Shown: positions 10,413 through 19,934, counted from the stretch's first letter. The stretch is DNA of 64,000 nt from Leptolyngbya sp. (GCA_003249025.1 QBMH01000004.1:1-64000); one strand, 5' to 3'. The notes: generated by a model from the letters alone, not told the origin. Numbers and translations: made by a program.

Positions 10413-11018
10413 ATGGTGCAGCTAGAGGGAGCCGATGGCACAGAGTTAACCAACGACATCGTGACGGTTAGCCTGTTGCAGATAGCATTACGGGCGGATG
10501 CGCGCAGACTTCAAACGTTGCTGAATGAGTGGGGGGAAACCGCAGATACCGCAACCCCCGAAGGACTATTTTCACTGCTGCAACAAGTGGCACAGGGGTT
10601 ATTGGACTACTCCCGCCATTGGACTCATGTTTTAGCAAGCTCCAAAACAGTGAATGCCTATGAAGAAGCCGAAGAGGTGTTTAATGCTTGGTCGCTACGA
10701 GAACGCAGCAAGTTTAGTGCCGAAACCTTAACGAATGTGGATGGAGTGATTACGAAGCGATCGCCCATTCCTCCCGACGTTGATGACACTCCCGCTTATA
10801 TTGTGGTAACGCTAATTTTGGGCACAGAAGGCGATCGCCCGCTCTTTAGCGAAATTTATTCCGCTTCTGCGCTCCGAGATGTCCTGGATGATATTCGGAT
10901 GATGCAGCCCCTGTATTTGCTTGTCTTGGAAATGCTCTGGAGTCCTCAAAACCTTGACGACAGCCTTACCGAAGCCGAACGTGCTATGGAATATGCAGAT
11001 ATGGCAGCGATCGCCTAA
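10413..11018 (+). CDS. DUF1517-like soluble paralogue
   Basis: Aligns to the C-terminal domain of the preceding gene (NDIVTVS, HVLASS.TV, ERSKFS.ET, YIVVTL, LLWSPQ/MLWSPQ). Confidence 0.8.
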   Translation: MVQLEGADGTELTNDIVTVSLLQIALRADARRLQTLLNEWGETADTATPEGLFSLLQQVAQGLLDYSRHWTHVLASSKTVNAYEEAEEVFNAWSLRERSKFSAETLTNVDGVITKRSPIPPDVDDTPAYIVVTLILGTEGDRPLFSEIYSASALRDVLDDIRMMQPLYLLVLEMLWSPQNLDDSLTEAERAMEYADMAAIA

Positions 11019-11035
11019 GCCAGAGCAATCATTAG

Positions 11036-11099
11036 GGGTTTGGCATTTGGGCAATCTCTCTATCATTCATCCAAGATTTACATTCCGAATGCTAAACCC
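11036..11099. repeat. 64-bp palindromic intergenic element, copy 1
   Basis: gggtttggcatttgggcaat...attccgaatgctaaaccc; same length and termini as copy at 32842-32905. Confidence 0.75.
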
Positions 11100-11131
11100 T
11101 GACTTACCGCATTCCAGCCTAGAATAAAAAC

Positions 11132-11599
11132 ATGAGTGAAAAGGACGACAGCTACAAACTTATTAGTGACAATCGCTACGCGCGCTTTCAGTTCGAGATT
11201 TTAGAAACTTACGAAGCTGGAATTCAGCTAGTGGGCACTGAAGTGAAATCGATTCGGGCAGGCAAGGTCAATCTTAAGGATGGATTTGCCCTAATTCGTG
11301 ATGGAGAGGCGTTTTTGATGAATGTCCACATTTCTCCCCACAACACAACCCGACAAACCTATAACCACGATCCCCGCCGTAACCGTAAATTGCTGCTTCA
11401 CCGCGATGAACTGCGGAGTCTGACAGGCAAGGTTGAACAGCAAGGTTTAACGTTGGTTCCTCTAAAAATGTATATGAAACGTGGCTGGGTCAAGATTGTG
11501 ATTGGGCTGGCACGGGGTAAAAAACTGCACGACAAACGAGAAGATATCAAACGGCGCGATGATCAGCGCGATATGCAGAGGGCAATGAAAACTCAATAA
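11132..11599 (+). CDS. smpB: SsrA-binding protein
   Basis: ISDNRYARFQFEILETYEAGIQLVGTEVKSIRAGKVNLKDGFA; KLHDKREDIKRRD. Confidence 0.97.
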   Translation: MSEKDDSYKLISDNRYARFQFEILETYEAGIQLVGTEVKSIRAGKVNLKDGFALIRDGEAFLMNVHISPHNTTRQTYNHDPRRNRKLLLHRDELRSLTGKVEQQGLTLVPLKMYMKRGWVKIVIGLARGKKLHDKREDIKRRDDQRDMQRAMKTQ

Positions 11600-11614
11600 A
11601 GAGAAGTTCTTGGT

Positions 11615-11662
11615 GAGTAGATGGGTGCATGAGTAGATGAGTGAATGAGTAGATGGGTGCAT
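11615..11662. repeat. Three tandem copies of a 16-bp unit (gagtagatgggtgcat)
   Basis: Direct reading; middle copy is diverged. Confidence 0.85.
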
Positions 11663-11718
11663 GAATTGGTTGCTTTGCCGCTGATACCCTATGCCTTGCT
11701 TTTTATGACTGACAGCTT

Positions 11719-12324
11719 ATGACTGACAGCAACCGTGCGCGACTGCACCAACTCCTACAAGAACGGATCGAGTATCCAGAGCGAGAACGGGAAGTTGATA
11801 CGCTTATCCATCAAATATTTGATCAAGACTGTGCCATTTTGGTACTAGATCTATGTGGTTTTTCACGGCTAACAATTCGCCACGGCATTATCCACTTTTT
11901 GGCAATGGTGCATCGGATGACTGCGATCGCCGAGCCGCTCGTGACCCATCACAAAGGACGTGTAATTAAACAAGAAGCTGATAATTTGTTTGCGGTTTTT
12001 CCAGATGTGACGATGGCAGTGAATGCAGCCGTGGATATTTTGAAGGGGTTTGCTGCCGTGAATACGGGCTTGCCGGATGATAAGGATCTCCATGCCAGCA
12101 TCGGTATTGGCTATGGCACCACTCTTGTCATTGGCGACAGTGACCTTTATGGCAGCGAAATGAACCTGGCAAGCAAACTGGGTGAAGACTTGGCGCAGCA
12201 AAATGAGATCTTACTGACCGAAGAGGCTTTCAAACAGCTATCCAATAAGTCCGATCTGTCCTTGGAATTGCTAAGCTTTTCTGTTTCTGGCTTATCGCTG
12301 GTTGCTTATGCCTTGAGAAATTAG
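11719..12324 (+). CDS. Stand-alone class III nucleotidyl cyclase-like domain protein
   Basis: ILVLDLCGFSRLT, GRVIKQEADNLFAVFPD, HASIGIGYG, YGSEMNLASKLGED. Confidence 0.8.
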   Translation: MTDSNRARLHQLLQERIEYPEREREVDTLIHQIFDQDCAILVLDLCGFSRLTIRHGIIHFLAMVHRMTAIAEPLVTHHKGRVIKQEADNLFAVFPDVTMAVNAAVDILKGFAAVNTGLPDDKDLHASIGIGYGTTLVIGDSDLYGSEMNLASKLGEDLAQQNEILLTEEAFKQLSNKSDLSLELLSFSVSGLSLVAYALRN

Positions 12325-12461
12325 GCAAGATTTCCCCAGCAACTCTCATGATTGTTTGCGTAGCTGACTTTGGTAGATTCTTTAGCAAGCTAATAAATTC
12401 AACGGAAAGATAAAATTTTTGAATGAGATCCCGAAACTCAAAACGTTGCCAATCTTCTTGT

Positions 12462-12764
12462 TTACAAATTCCGCTGAAATTCTTCTAGCAAATCCATTAA
12501 AACAACTTGGCACTGCATGGGTAGTAAATCCGCTAGAGGAACCTCCCGCTTGCCACCGCCCAGCTTCACTGGAATGGCTTGCAGCAGTTTTAGCAGCTTC
12601 TCTTCTGAAAGCTCGTTGTTTGCCAACACGGGATAAAGCTGCTCTGCTAACACAGTATGCAGATGGGCGTTAGAAAGATATAGGTGCCACTTTGCCACAT
12701 CAATATAAACATTGTCGCCAATCTCGGCGGCAAGAGCATCGATCGCTTGACTAGCCATGAGCAA
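12462..12764 (-). CDS. Conserved cyanobacterial small protein (DUF3181-like)
   Basis: 100 aa, IDALAAEIGDNVYIDVAKWHLYLSNAHLHTVLAEQLYP. Confidence 0.7.
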   Translation of the reverse strand: MLMASQAIDALAAEIGDNVYIDVAKWHLYLSNAHLHTVLAEQLYPVLANNELSEEKLLKLLQAIPVKLGGGKREVPLADLLPMQCQVVLMDLLEEFQRNL

Positions 12765-12792
12765 ACTCCTTAAAAACAGACTTAAACATCAG

Positions 12793-13101
12793 TCACGAAC
12801 TGCGACCAAAACCAGTTCCCGATTTTTTGGGTGGTGTCGGGTCGGGATACCGGGCGATCGCAAAAATAAAAATTCCATGTGCCAGTAAAGCTAACGCCCA
12901 CCCAGCCGTAATCCAGGGAGTTCCCGGTACGCCACCCGGAAGCGCCAGTTCAGAGGTTTTTTCACCAAAAACCCGGAAAAACCAAAGTCCTGAATTGATT
13001 GCGCCAAACGTTGCCACATGGGTAGCAAAATTCATCCGGTCGTCTAGACGGCGAAATTCAGGATCTTTGCGATCGGGTTTACGAGACCAACGAGGAGGCA
13101 T
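12793..13101 (-). CDS. 2TM-domain small membrane protein
   Basis: 102 aa, two hydrophobic segments, basic N-terminus. Confidence 0.65.
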   Translation of the reverse strand: MPPRWSRKPDRKDPEFRRLDDRMNFATHVATFGAINSGLWFFRVFGEKTSELALPGGVPGTPWITAGWALALLAHGIFIFAIARYPDPTPPKKSGTGFGRSS

Positions 13102-13257
13102 AAAGCTTAGTAGTAAAAATTAATTCAGTGATTCCTTTAAACTACCGAATAACGGGTAGAAAGAATGACAATCAATGGGTAGAAATTATAGAAATTTATG
13201 CAAAACGGCTCAATTCAGTGGTTTCTGTCTGGATTGGGCGATCGCATGATTGAAGAG

Positions 13258-13302
13258 GCGATCGCGAAGGGAATTTTGCGATATTTGGGGCGGAGTCGTT
13301 AG
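13258..13302 (+). pseudogene. Duplicated 3' tail of the AMIN-amidase gene (AIAKGILRYLGRSR*)
   Basis: 45 bp matching 38730-38774 at 42/45 positions, including the stop codon. Confidence 0.7.
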
Positions 13303-13348
13303 GAGTGCGAGTTACTATGAAGTCACTGAGCATTAGTTAAAGATAACG

Positions 13349-13603
13349 ATGCTGAAAACATTTAAGGCTTGGTTGATAGGAAGCCGTTTAAGTTGGATTG
13401 GTGATATGCCTGAACTAGAAGAACAAATGCTCCAAGTTCATGTCACATTCTTGGATGACAAACCAGGTTTAGAAACTAAAACACGCGGACGCAGGATGGC
13501 TGAAATATTAGCTAATCTTGCGGCTACTCAAGGATTAGGTGATATTGAGCCGACTTTGTGGCAACAAGAAACTCGGCAAGACCGTTCATCGCCGGGACGA
13601 TAA
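13349..13603 (+). CDS. Hypothetical protein, 84 aa
   Basis: Open reading frame with ATG; no recognised domain. Confidence 0.4.
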   Translation: MLKTFKAWLIGSRLSWIGDMPELEEQMLQVHVTFLDDKPGLETKTRGRRMAEILANLAATQGLGDIEPTLWQQETRQDRSSPGR

Positions 13604-13718
13604 AACGTGCTTCTCGACCTGAATCCGTTTGATCCTGATTCACCCAGCGCGGTTTAACAATGGCGATCGAAAAAGAACTTTTGCGATATTTTGGTAAGTT
13701 ATTAGCGTTGAAATAATT

Positions 13719-14630
13719 ATGAGGCGCGTAAATCCTACACCTTCACAAAAGCAACGCTTACTTGAGGCTAATGCGTTTCGGTGTTGTGTTTGCAAGCGCT
13801 CTAGTGTTGGCTTAAACCTACACCACATTGATGGAGTTTCGTCCAATACAGTTGATACAAACTTAGCTGTTCTATGTGTAGAAGACCATGACGCACATCA
13901 TCGTCCTAGCGAATATAAAGAAAGATCAATGCATCTCGAACTGGATTTCAAAGAGATTCTTCGTTTAAAGAACTCCTGGGAAGCCTTTGTAAATGAAGTT
14001 AAGAAACCAAACCCTAAAGTACTTGCAACTCTCTCATGCTATGGAACTGAGGATTTGATTCACTCGTTACAGCTTGTGTTGCAGTGGTCAGACGAACGTA
14101 TTGAATACAAAAAATCATTTCATTTGCTTGATGGAGATCTCGATAGACTTACAGATGAAGTCTTTAAAGAGCTTGCTTCGCTTGGTTCAGGAATTAAATT
14201 GGCTTTTATAGACGAGCCACTTCCAGTGGAGCATTGTTCATGCTGTGGTACTGGCTTTAGCCGCACGATGAAATCGGCAGTTGTTGCCAGACTAACTGAC
14301 CCAGCATGGCAAACAGATTCCTATTGCAGCATTTACATTAACCCAACCCAAGCATCACTAGCGCTGGTATTTTTCTTGGGTGATCAACAGTTATTGAGTT
14401 CAAGCCTTCACTTATGCCAGGGAAAGTACTTGCACTATCATACTGAAGGTGTCGATGATCGTATTTTAGTGAAGCCTAAGCCAAGTATCCGTGCTCAAGC
14501 AACCCAGATTGTCAGTCATGTCCTTTGTGAATGGGCACCTGCAAATGTCTTTGTAGGCACGGGCGATCCCGATGCACCTGATATTATTACGGATTTAGCT
14601 TTGCCAAAAATATGGGAGAGGCGACTTTAG
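13719..14630 (+). CDS. HNH-nuclease-like protein with second Zn-binding motif
   Basis: N-terminal CCVCKRSSVGLNLHHIDG...NLAVLCVEDHDAHHRP (HNH pattern); later EHCSCCGTGFSR. Confidence 0.7.
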   Translation: MRRVNPTPSQKQRLLEANAFRCCVCKRSSVGLNLHHIDGVSSNTVDTNLAVLCVEDHDAHHRPSEYKERSMHLELDFKEILRLKNSWEAFVNEVKKPNPKVLATLSCYGTEDLIHSLQLVLQWSDERIEYKKSFHLLDGDLDRLTDEVFKELASLGSGIKLAFIDEPLPVEHCSCCGTGFSRTMKSAVVARLTDPAWQTDSYCSIYINPTQASLALVFFLGDQQLLSSSLHLCQGKYLHYHTEGVDDRILVKPKPSIRAQATQIVSHVLCEWAPANVFVGTGDPDAPDIITDLALPKIWERRL

Positions 14631-14752
14631 CAACCTACGCGCTAGGGCAGTACAAGGGTGAAGAAAACTCAGATCTACCTTGCCAGTATTTATACTTATT
14701 GAAAATCTGATTTCTTAGGAGAAGTGCGAAGTCATTCGTTACTCTTCTGTCG

Positions 14753-15718
14753 TCAATTTTCTATTGCGCTGCCTGTGGCTGCGGATTGTTTGGCTGCATT
14801 GGCAACTTTGAGGGTGTAGAGGCTGGCTTCCGGGGTGACGTAAAGTGGGGTGCCGATGGTGAGATAGTCCAAAACCAGGGCAGTGTCTTTGGCAAACAGT
14901 CCGCGCCGACTGCCGATCGCGATCGCTTCAGTGCCCTCATCCCGAATTAGAGTTCCCTGTTCTCCTTCAAATATCAATGCTCCAGTTTCGCCTTGCACTT
15001 CAAAAGTCCGCTTGGCTTGCCATAGCGCTTCTCCTTTGCCATAGGTCACTTCTGCTAAAAGTCCACTTTTGAAGCGTAAATGAGCAGTGCAGAGGCAGGT
15101 GGAATAGTAGAGGCTGGATAGTGAAGAGTGGGAAAATTGGGCTTGGCAGGTGACGGAGGCGACTTCGCCAAAGAGATCGATTAGGCGATGCAGGCGAGAG
15201 AGGGCACCGACCAAAGGAAACCCGAACTCTTGGAGATTGTAACTCCAGCGTTCAGGGGCGGGACGTTCGGGTTTGAGGGTGACGTAGCGGGCAAAGAAGG
15301 GATCGCCAATTAGCGGTAGAGAGGCTTTGAGGGCTTGGTGAACGCCGCCCAGCAGTTCAATATGTTCCACATGCAGGAGTTTTTGCTTGGCTTTTGCTAG
15401 GGCGATCGCGGCTTCGGCTTCGGCAACATCCAGCGCCAGGGGATATTCCACGACCACATGTTTGCCAGCGTTAAGGGCAGCTTGGGCGATCGCGCCATGA
15501 TCCCGGTTAATCGTCGCAATCATTACTAAATCCACATCGGATCGCGCGATTAGATCTTGCCAGGAGTCACAGGCGATCGCGCCATAGGGTTGACTGAATG
15601 CTTGGGCACGCTCTAAGTCCTGTCCTGCAACAACTACCAAATCAGCACGAGGTTCTCCCTGAAGCGCGTCTGCCCGAAGTTTCGCTGCATGTCCGGTTCC
15701 AATCAATCCCACTCGCAT
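14753..15718 (-). CDS. Gfo/Idh/MocA-family oxidoreductase
   Basis: MRVGLIGTGHAAKLRADAL; GKHVVVEYPLALDVAEAEAAI. Confidence 0.88.
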   Translation of the reverse strand: MRVGLIGTGHAAKLRADALQGEPRADLVVVAGQDLERAQAFSQPYGAIACDSWQDLIARSDVDLVMIATINRDHGAIAQAALNAGKHVVVEYPLALDVAEAEAAIALAKAKQKLLHVEHIELLGGVHQALKASLPLIGDPFFARYVTLKPERPAPERWSYNLQEFGFPLVGALSRLHRLIDLFGEVASVTCQAQFSHSSLSSLYYSTCLCTAHLRFKSGLLAEVTYGKGEALWQAKRTFEVQGETGALIFEGEQGTLIRDEGTEAIAIGSRRGLFAKDTALVLDYLTIGTPLYVTPEASLYTLKVANAAKQSAATGSAIEN

Positions 15719-16093
15719 AAAAAATACGGCTTAAAGTCTCAAGAATATATAAGAAACTATCATGATTCAAATCACTCAAAATAAATACTTAATTTGGCTG
15801 ACAAAAAACTCAAAAGTCAATAGTTCAGTGTGTTTTAGTTATTTTTTCGGGCAAAATCGATGATTATTGAGTGTTTTTCCCTCGTCTCATAAGATAAGTA
15901 GATTGGATTGACCATTTCCATTACGAATCCCATTCGTATTAGTCAAGGATCAGGAGTCATAAACCGCTCGTTATCCCGTAGTATCAAGAATGGTAAGGCT
16001 GAAATGTAAAGCAGTCTTAACTTATAAGAATGCACAGTCAGCTTTAAACAAGCTTTCTTAAAGTGCTGTATCCATTAAAGAGAGGACCACTGC

Positions 16094-16393
16094 ATGCCAA
16101 CTTTTAAGGTCACATTAATCAACGAAGCCGAAGGGCTAAATACCACCATCGACGTTCCCGATGATGAGTACATCCTTGACGCAGCCGAAGAACAAGGGAT
16201 TGACCTCCCCTATTCGTGTCGTGCGGGTGCTTGCTCCACCTGTGCTGGCAAGATTGTTTCGGGTGCGGTTGATCAATCTGATCAATCTTTCCTGGATGAT
16301 GACCAAATTCAAGCGGGATATGTGCTGACTTGCGTTGCCTATCCCACTGCCGATGTGACCATTCAGACCCACCAAGAAGAAGCTCTGTACTAG
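16094..16393 (+). CDS. petF: Plant-type 2Fe-2S ferredoxin
   Basis: 99 aa; [16 protein letters not shown]...VLTCVAYP, four cluster cysteines. Confidence 0.95.
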   Translation: MPTFKVTLINEAEGLNTTIDVPDDEYILDAAEEQGIDLPYSCRAGACSTCAGKIVSGAVDQSDQSFLDDDQIQAGYVLTCVAYPTADVTIQTHQEEALY

Positions 16394-16581
16394 TGCTTCT
16401 CCTCTAGCAGCTTGCAAGATTTTGATGCGATTGCCAATTGTAGCGATCGCGTCATTTCAGCAAAAATATATACCTATAAAAATTCACCTCATAGCGATCC
16501 TGCTGTGGGGTGTATTTTTTGAAAGGCGAGAGGGTTTCAGGTTTCGGGTTTCAGATTCATACCCCTATTCCCTGTTTTCTA

Positions 16582-18258
16582 TCACCTGACAAACGGATCA
16601 CGCCAGAAAACAATCGAGTTGTTGATCGGTTGAAGTTCCGTGCCGGGGTAATAAAAGCTGAGGATGCGATCGCTGCTCCAGCCGAGTTTACCCAAGTGAT
16701 ACGATCCTGTTTGGCTCAGTCCTACTCCATGCCCCAAGCCGCCACCAGAGAAGGCATAACCTGTCAGCTTTTTCTTGGCATCCAGCACCGGGTCGAGATA
16801 GAAAAACAAGCTTGCAGGCGCATAGAACGCAACCAGGATGTTGTCTTTTTCCAGGTCGATCGCGCCTAAATCGGTGGTCACTTGCAGTTTTTGCACCCGT
16901 CCAGCGGGCGATCGCTGCACCACCTTTAGCTGCGTAATGCTTTTGAAGTTTGCTAAGGGACTATTTAGAGTTTTTAGATACTCATGTAGATCTTTGTTGA
17001 GTTCAGTTAGGCTGCTGGTGTATTGCCAGCGAAACCACTTTTGATCGGCTTCATTAAAGCCTTTCGTTTGCTTGAGAAATTGGCGTGCCGTTTGTTCATT
17101 GGTTAACGGCTGTCGTGAGAGATCCCATGGATTTGCAACGGCATCAACGCGAGTCACAAGATACGGGCGATCGGGTCCTTCCCAAACATCGTTAAAGGAG
17201 GCAGTTACCCCGCCCGTTGAGGCAGAATAAACCGCATCGACCAGTTCATTTTGGTAAGTCAACACTTTGCCACGAGTTGCCGCGATCGCAGCATCAGTCG
17301 CAGAATGTGCCCCACCTAACCCAAAATAAACCTGACATTGGGTATCGGCACAAAGCTGATAGTTATCCACGGCAAATCGACGCAGGTTTCGTAAAGCATA
17401 GGTACGCGCCAAAATCGCCTGCACCTGAAGCACAGATGCTGCCGCCGTCGTGCCAATTTCATGGGGCACAACCCCACGCAGGTAAGCTTCTAGGGGCACC
17501 TGATTCACCAGGGTATAAGTGCCATAGGTATTCGGCTGAAGGCGCAAACTTCCAGCGTAAAGTCGTTTGTTGCGATCGTCTTTCAACTCGGTTTGCACCT
17601 GCACTACGCCCCGACCTGCCGAAATTTGCACATTATCTTTTGGGTAAGATTTGCCGTTGATCAGCAAAGCGGCTTTTGGCTGCTGTTCCAAGAGGCGACT
17701 ATCTACAAAAGCCGTTTGAATGCCCTTACCTTGCAGGCTTTGTAATAGCAATCGGCGCAAAAGGGGTGTGGTATAAACATCGCGTTTTGCCCACACTTGC
17801 CATCGTTTGGGCTGGGCAATTTCTACCGGGATGCCCTGCGATCGCCAACGATTAGCGCTGTCTTCTGCACTTTCAAAACTGCGATGGGTGCTGAGGACGA
17901 CCCGCTCGGATACTTGCGATTTTGGTAAAGGCTGACTCAATACCTTTAGGGTCGCGGTGTTGGTCGTCAGAGTTTGCTGTTTGCCATCCGCTTGGGGAAA
18001 CTTGAGGGTCAAGCGATCGCCCGGTTGAGCCTGTAACGTCACCGTATCCGTTGGTTGTGTGCCAAACCGTTGCACAATTCCCACTTGCAGATCCACATCT
18101 TTTGCCGGAGCCGCCTGTGGAGCCGAGGCTGGCTGTGTGGCTGGTGTCGTCACGACACTAAAGGGTAACGTGACCATTGCGATCGCCCCAGCCGCCGCTC
18201 CCCAACCCCTTAACCACATCGCACTCATCAATTTTTTATCAGAATGTGCAATAGCCAC
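16582..18258 (-). CDS. SpoIID/LytB domain protein
   Basis: VPLEAYLRGVVPHEIG, QAILARTYAL, ASTGGVT, GGGLGHGVGLSQTGSYHLGKLGWSSDRILSFYYPGTEL. Confidence 0.9.
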   Translation of the reverse strand: MAIAHSDKKLMSAMWLRGWGAAAGAIAMVTLPFSVVTTPATQPASAPQAAPAKDVDLQVGIVQRFGTQPTDTVTLQAQPGDRLTLKFPQADGKQQTLTTNTATLKVLSQPLPKSQVSERVVLSTHRSFESAEDSANRWRSQGIPVEIAQPKRWQVWAKRDVYTTPLLRRLLLQSLQGKGIQTAFVDSRLLEQQPKAALLINGKSYPKDNVQISAGRGVVQVQTELKDDRNKRLYAGSLRLQPNTYGTYTLVNQVPLEAYLRGVVPHEIGTTAAASVLQVQAILARTYALRNLRRFAVDNYQLCADTQCQVYFGLGGAHSATDAAIAATRGKVLTYQNELVDAVYSASTGGVTASFNDVWEGPDRPYLVTRVDAVANPWDLSRQPLTNEQTARQFLKQTKGFNEADQKWFRWQYTSSLTELNKDLHEYLKTLNSPLANFKSITQLKVVQRSPAGRVQKLQVTTDLGAIDLEKDNILVAFYAPASLFFYLDPVLDAKKKLTGYAFSGGGLGHGVGLSQTGSYHLGKLGWSSDRILSFYYPGTELQPINNSIVFWRDPFVR

Positions 18259-18413
18259 GATCTCTCCCTAATCAAAAAATGCATCTCGTTCAGATACTAA
18301 GATACTGGCTAGATGAGATCGCAGCCCATCACTTTTAATAAACCCAATATTTATACTTTGCAAACCATACTCATAACGACTATGATTTAGCAAGATGAAT
18401 TGGAAAAAGTATC

Positions 18414-18677
18414 ATGGTTCGCGTTGAAGCCGTTCCCCTCAAAAAAATTCGCCGTCCCTTATTTAGACAAAATGATCCGGCAAAAGTTGCCGTGCTGATG
18501 GAGTCGATTCAGGAAATCGGCTTGCAGGAACCAATTGATGTGCTGGAAGTGGAGGGCGAATACTATGGTTTTTCGGGCTGTCATCGATATGAAGCCTGCG
18601 ATCGCTTGGGACACGATACGATTCTTTGTCGAGTCCGCCGCGCTCCGAGATCGGTGTTGCAGCGCCACTTGGCTTAG
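18414..18677 (+). CDS. srx: Sulfiredoxin-like protein
   Basis: 87 aa ParB-like fold with FSGCHRYEA active-site motif. Confidence 0.85.
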   Translation: MVRVEAVPLKKIRRPLFRQNDPAKVAVLMESIQEIGLQEPIDVLEVEGEYYGFSGCHRYEACDRLGHDTILCRVRRAPRSVLQRHLA

Positions 18678-18751
18678 ACCAACTCGCTTCCCAAATTTGA
18701 GCCAGCCAAAAATCATCGATACAATAGAGAAACGATTTTTGCTGGTGTTTT

Positions 18752-19486
18752 ATGACGAGCGTTTTGCCCACAGCCCGTTCAACCGAAATCGTTTATCCCA
18801 GTTCGGATGGTGAACCGTTGGCTGAAACATCGGCACATGTTGATGCGATTATCGATGCAGTGGTGATTTTGCGGCAGCTTTTGGCAGACCGGGCGATCGT
18901 TTTAGCTGATCAGTTTTTGTACTACGCTCAGGGTTTTCCCAAATTGCGCGTCGCTCCAGACATTATGGTGATTTTTGACGTGCCGCCGGGAGCGCGAGAT
19001 AACTATAAAACCTGGGAAGAAGGACAGGTTCCCGCTGTGATTTTTGAAATCACCTCCGAAGGCACTCGCAAGCAAGATCAGGACTCTAAAAAGACGCTGT
19101 ATGAACAGCTAGAAGTTCAGGAATATTGGCTGTTTGATCCGAAAGGCGAATGGATTCCAGAGCAGTTGCGCGGCTATCGATTGCAAGGCGACGGGTATGC
19201 AGCGATCGCCGATGGACGTAGCGAACCCTTGCAGTTGCGGCTTCAGGTGGATGGCGCGTTAATCGGTTTCTATCGAGAAGACACAGGCGAAAAACTGCTG
19301 GCTGCGGGTGAGTTGGTGCAGGCACTTCGGGCAGAAACTCTGGCGCGGCAAAGCGCCGAAGAACGCGCCGAACGGGAACATCAACGCGCTGAACAGGAGC
19401 GCCAACGGGCGGAGCAGGCGGAATCGCAGGTGGCACGATTGCAGGCTCAGCTAAAGGCGTTGGGCGTTAATCCAGAGGACGAGTGA
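18752..19486 (+). CDS. Uma2-family (DUF820) putative endonuclease
   Basis: VAPDIMVIFDVPPGARDNYKTWEEGQVPAVIFEITSEGT...KKTLYEQLEVQEYWLFDP, C-terminal coiled coil. Confidence 0.9.
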   Translation: MTSVLPTARSTEIVYPSSDGEPLAETSAHVDAIIDAVVILRQLLADRAIVLADQFLYYAQGFPKLRVAPDIMVIFDVPPGARDNYKTWEEGQVPAVIFEITSEGTRKQDQDSKKTLYEQLEVQEYWLFDPKGEWIPEQLRGYRLQGDGYAAIADGRSEPLQLRLQVDGALIGFYREDTGEKLLAAGELVQALRAETLARQSAEERAEREHQRAEQERQRAEQAESQVARLQAQLKALGVNPEDE

Positions 19487-19506
19487 ATCTGATTTACAAT
19501 AGGCGC

Positions 19507-19665
19507 ATGAAAATTAGAGCAATCATTCATCCCGCAGAAGAAGGTGGCTATTGGGCAGAAGTGCCTGCGCTGCCCGGTTGTATTACCGAAGGAGACACGA
19601 TGGAAGAGGTCGTGGCGAATTTGAAGGACGCGATCGCGGGATGGCTCAATGTTGCTAACAGGTAG
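19507..19665 (+). CDS. HicB-like protein, apparently truncated, no adjacent hicA
   Basis: MKIRAIIHPAEEGGYWAEVPALPGCITEGDTMEEVVANLKDAIAGWL. Confidence 0.75.
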   Translation: MKIRAIIHPAEEGGYWAEVPALPGCITEGDTMEEVVANLKDAIAGWLNVANR

Positions 19666-19934
19666 TCAAAAGTAGAGAAAGCCCGATCACGGTGCCCATG
19701 TGAGCGATTCCTGTCTGAATCGTTGTTATGCTGCGTATTAAATCACTTGTGCAAATCAATTTCCCTTATTCCCCTCAGCAAACACCATTGGGAAGTGTCA
19801 AACCTTCTGCTTAAAGGCATTGGGGAATGCCCCCAAGCAGCGGAGGAACGGGGGGAAGTCCCCCGACACAAATGCTTGACAGGAATGAAATAGGTGTGGA
19901 ATTTGCAGATTTTCAGCGGGATCAAGCATAGTGG

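Noticed and set aside
19800-19880. Possible structured RNA (ggggaatgcccc and cggggggaagtcccccg hairpins)
   Set aside because: Two short hairpins only; more likely a dispersed repeat or terminator, and no known RNA family recognised by eye.
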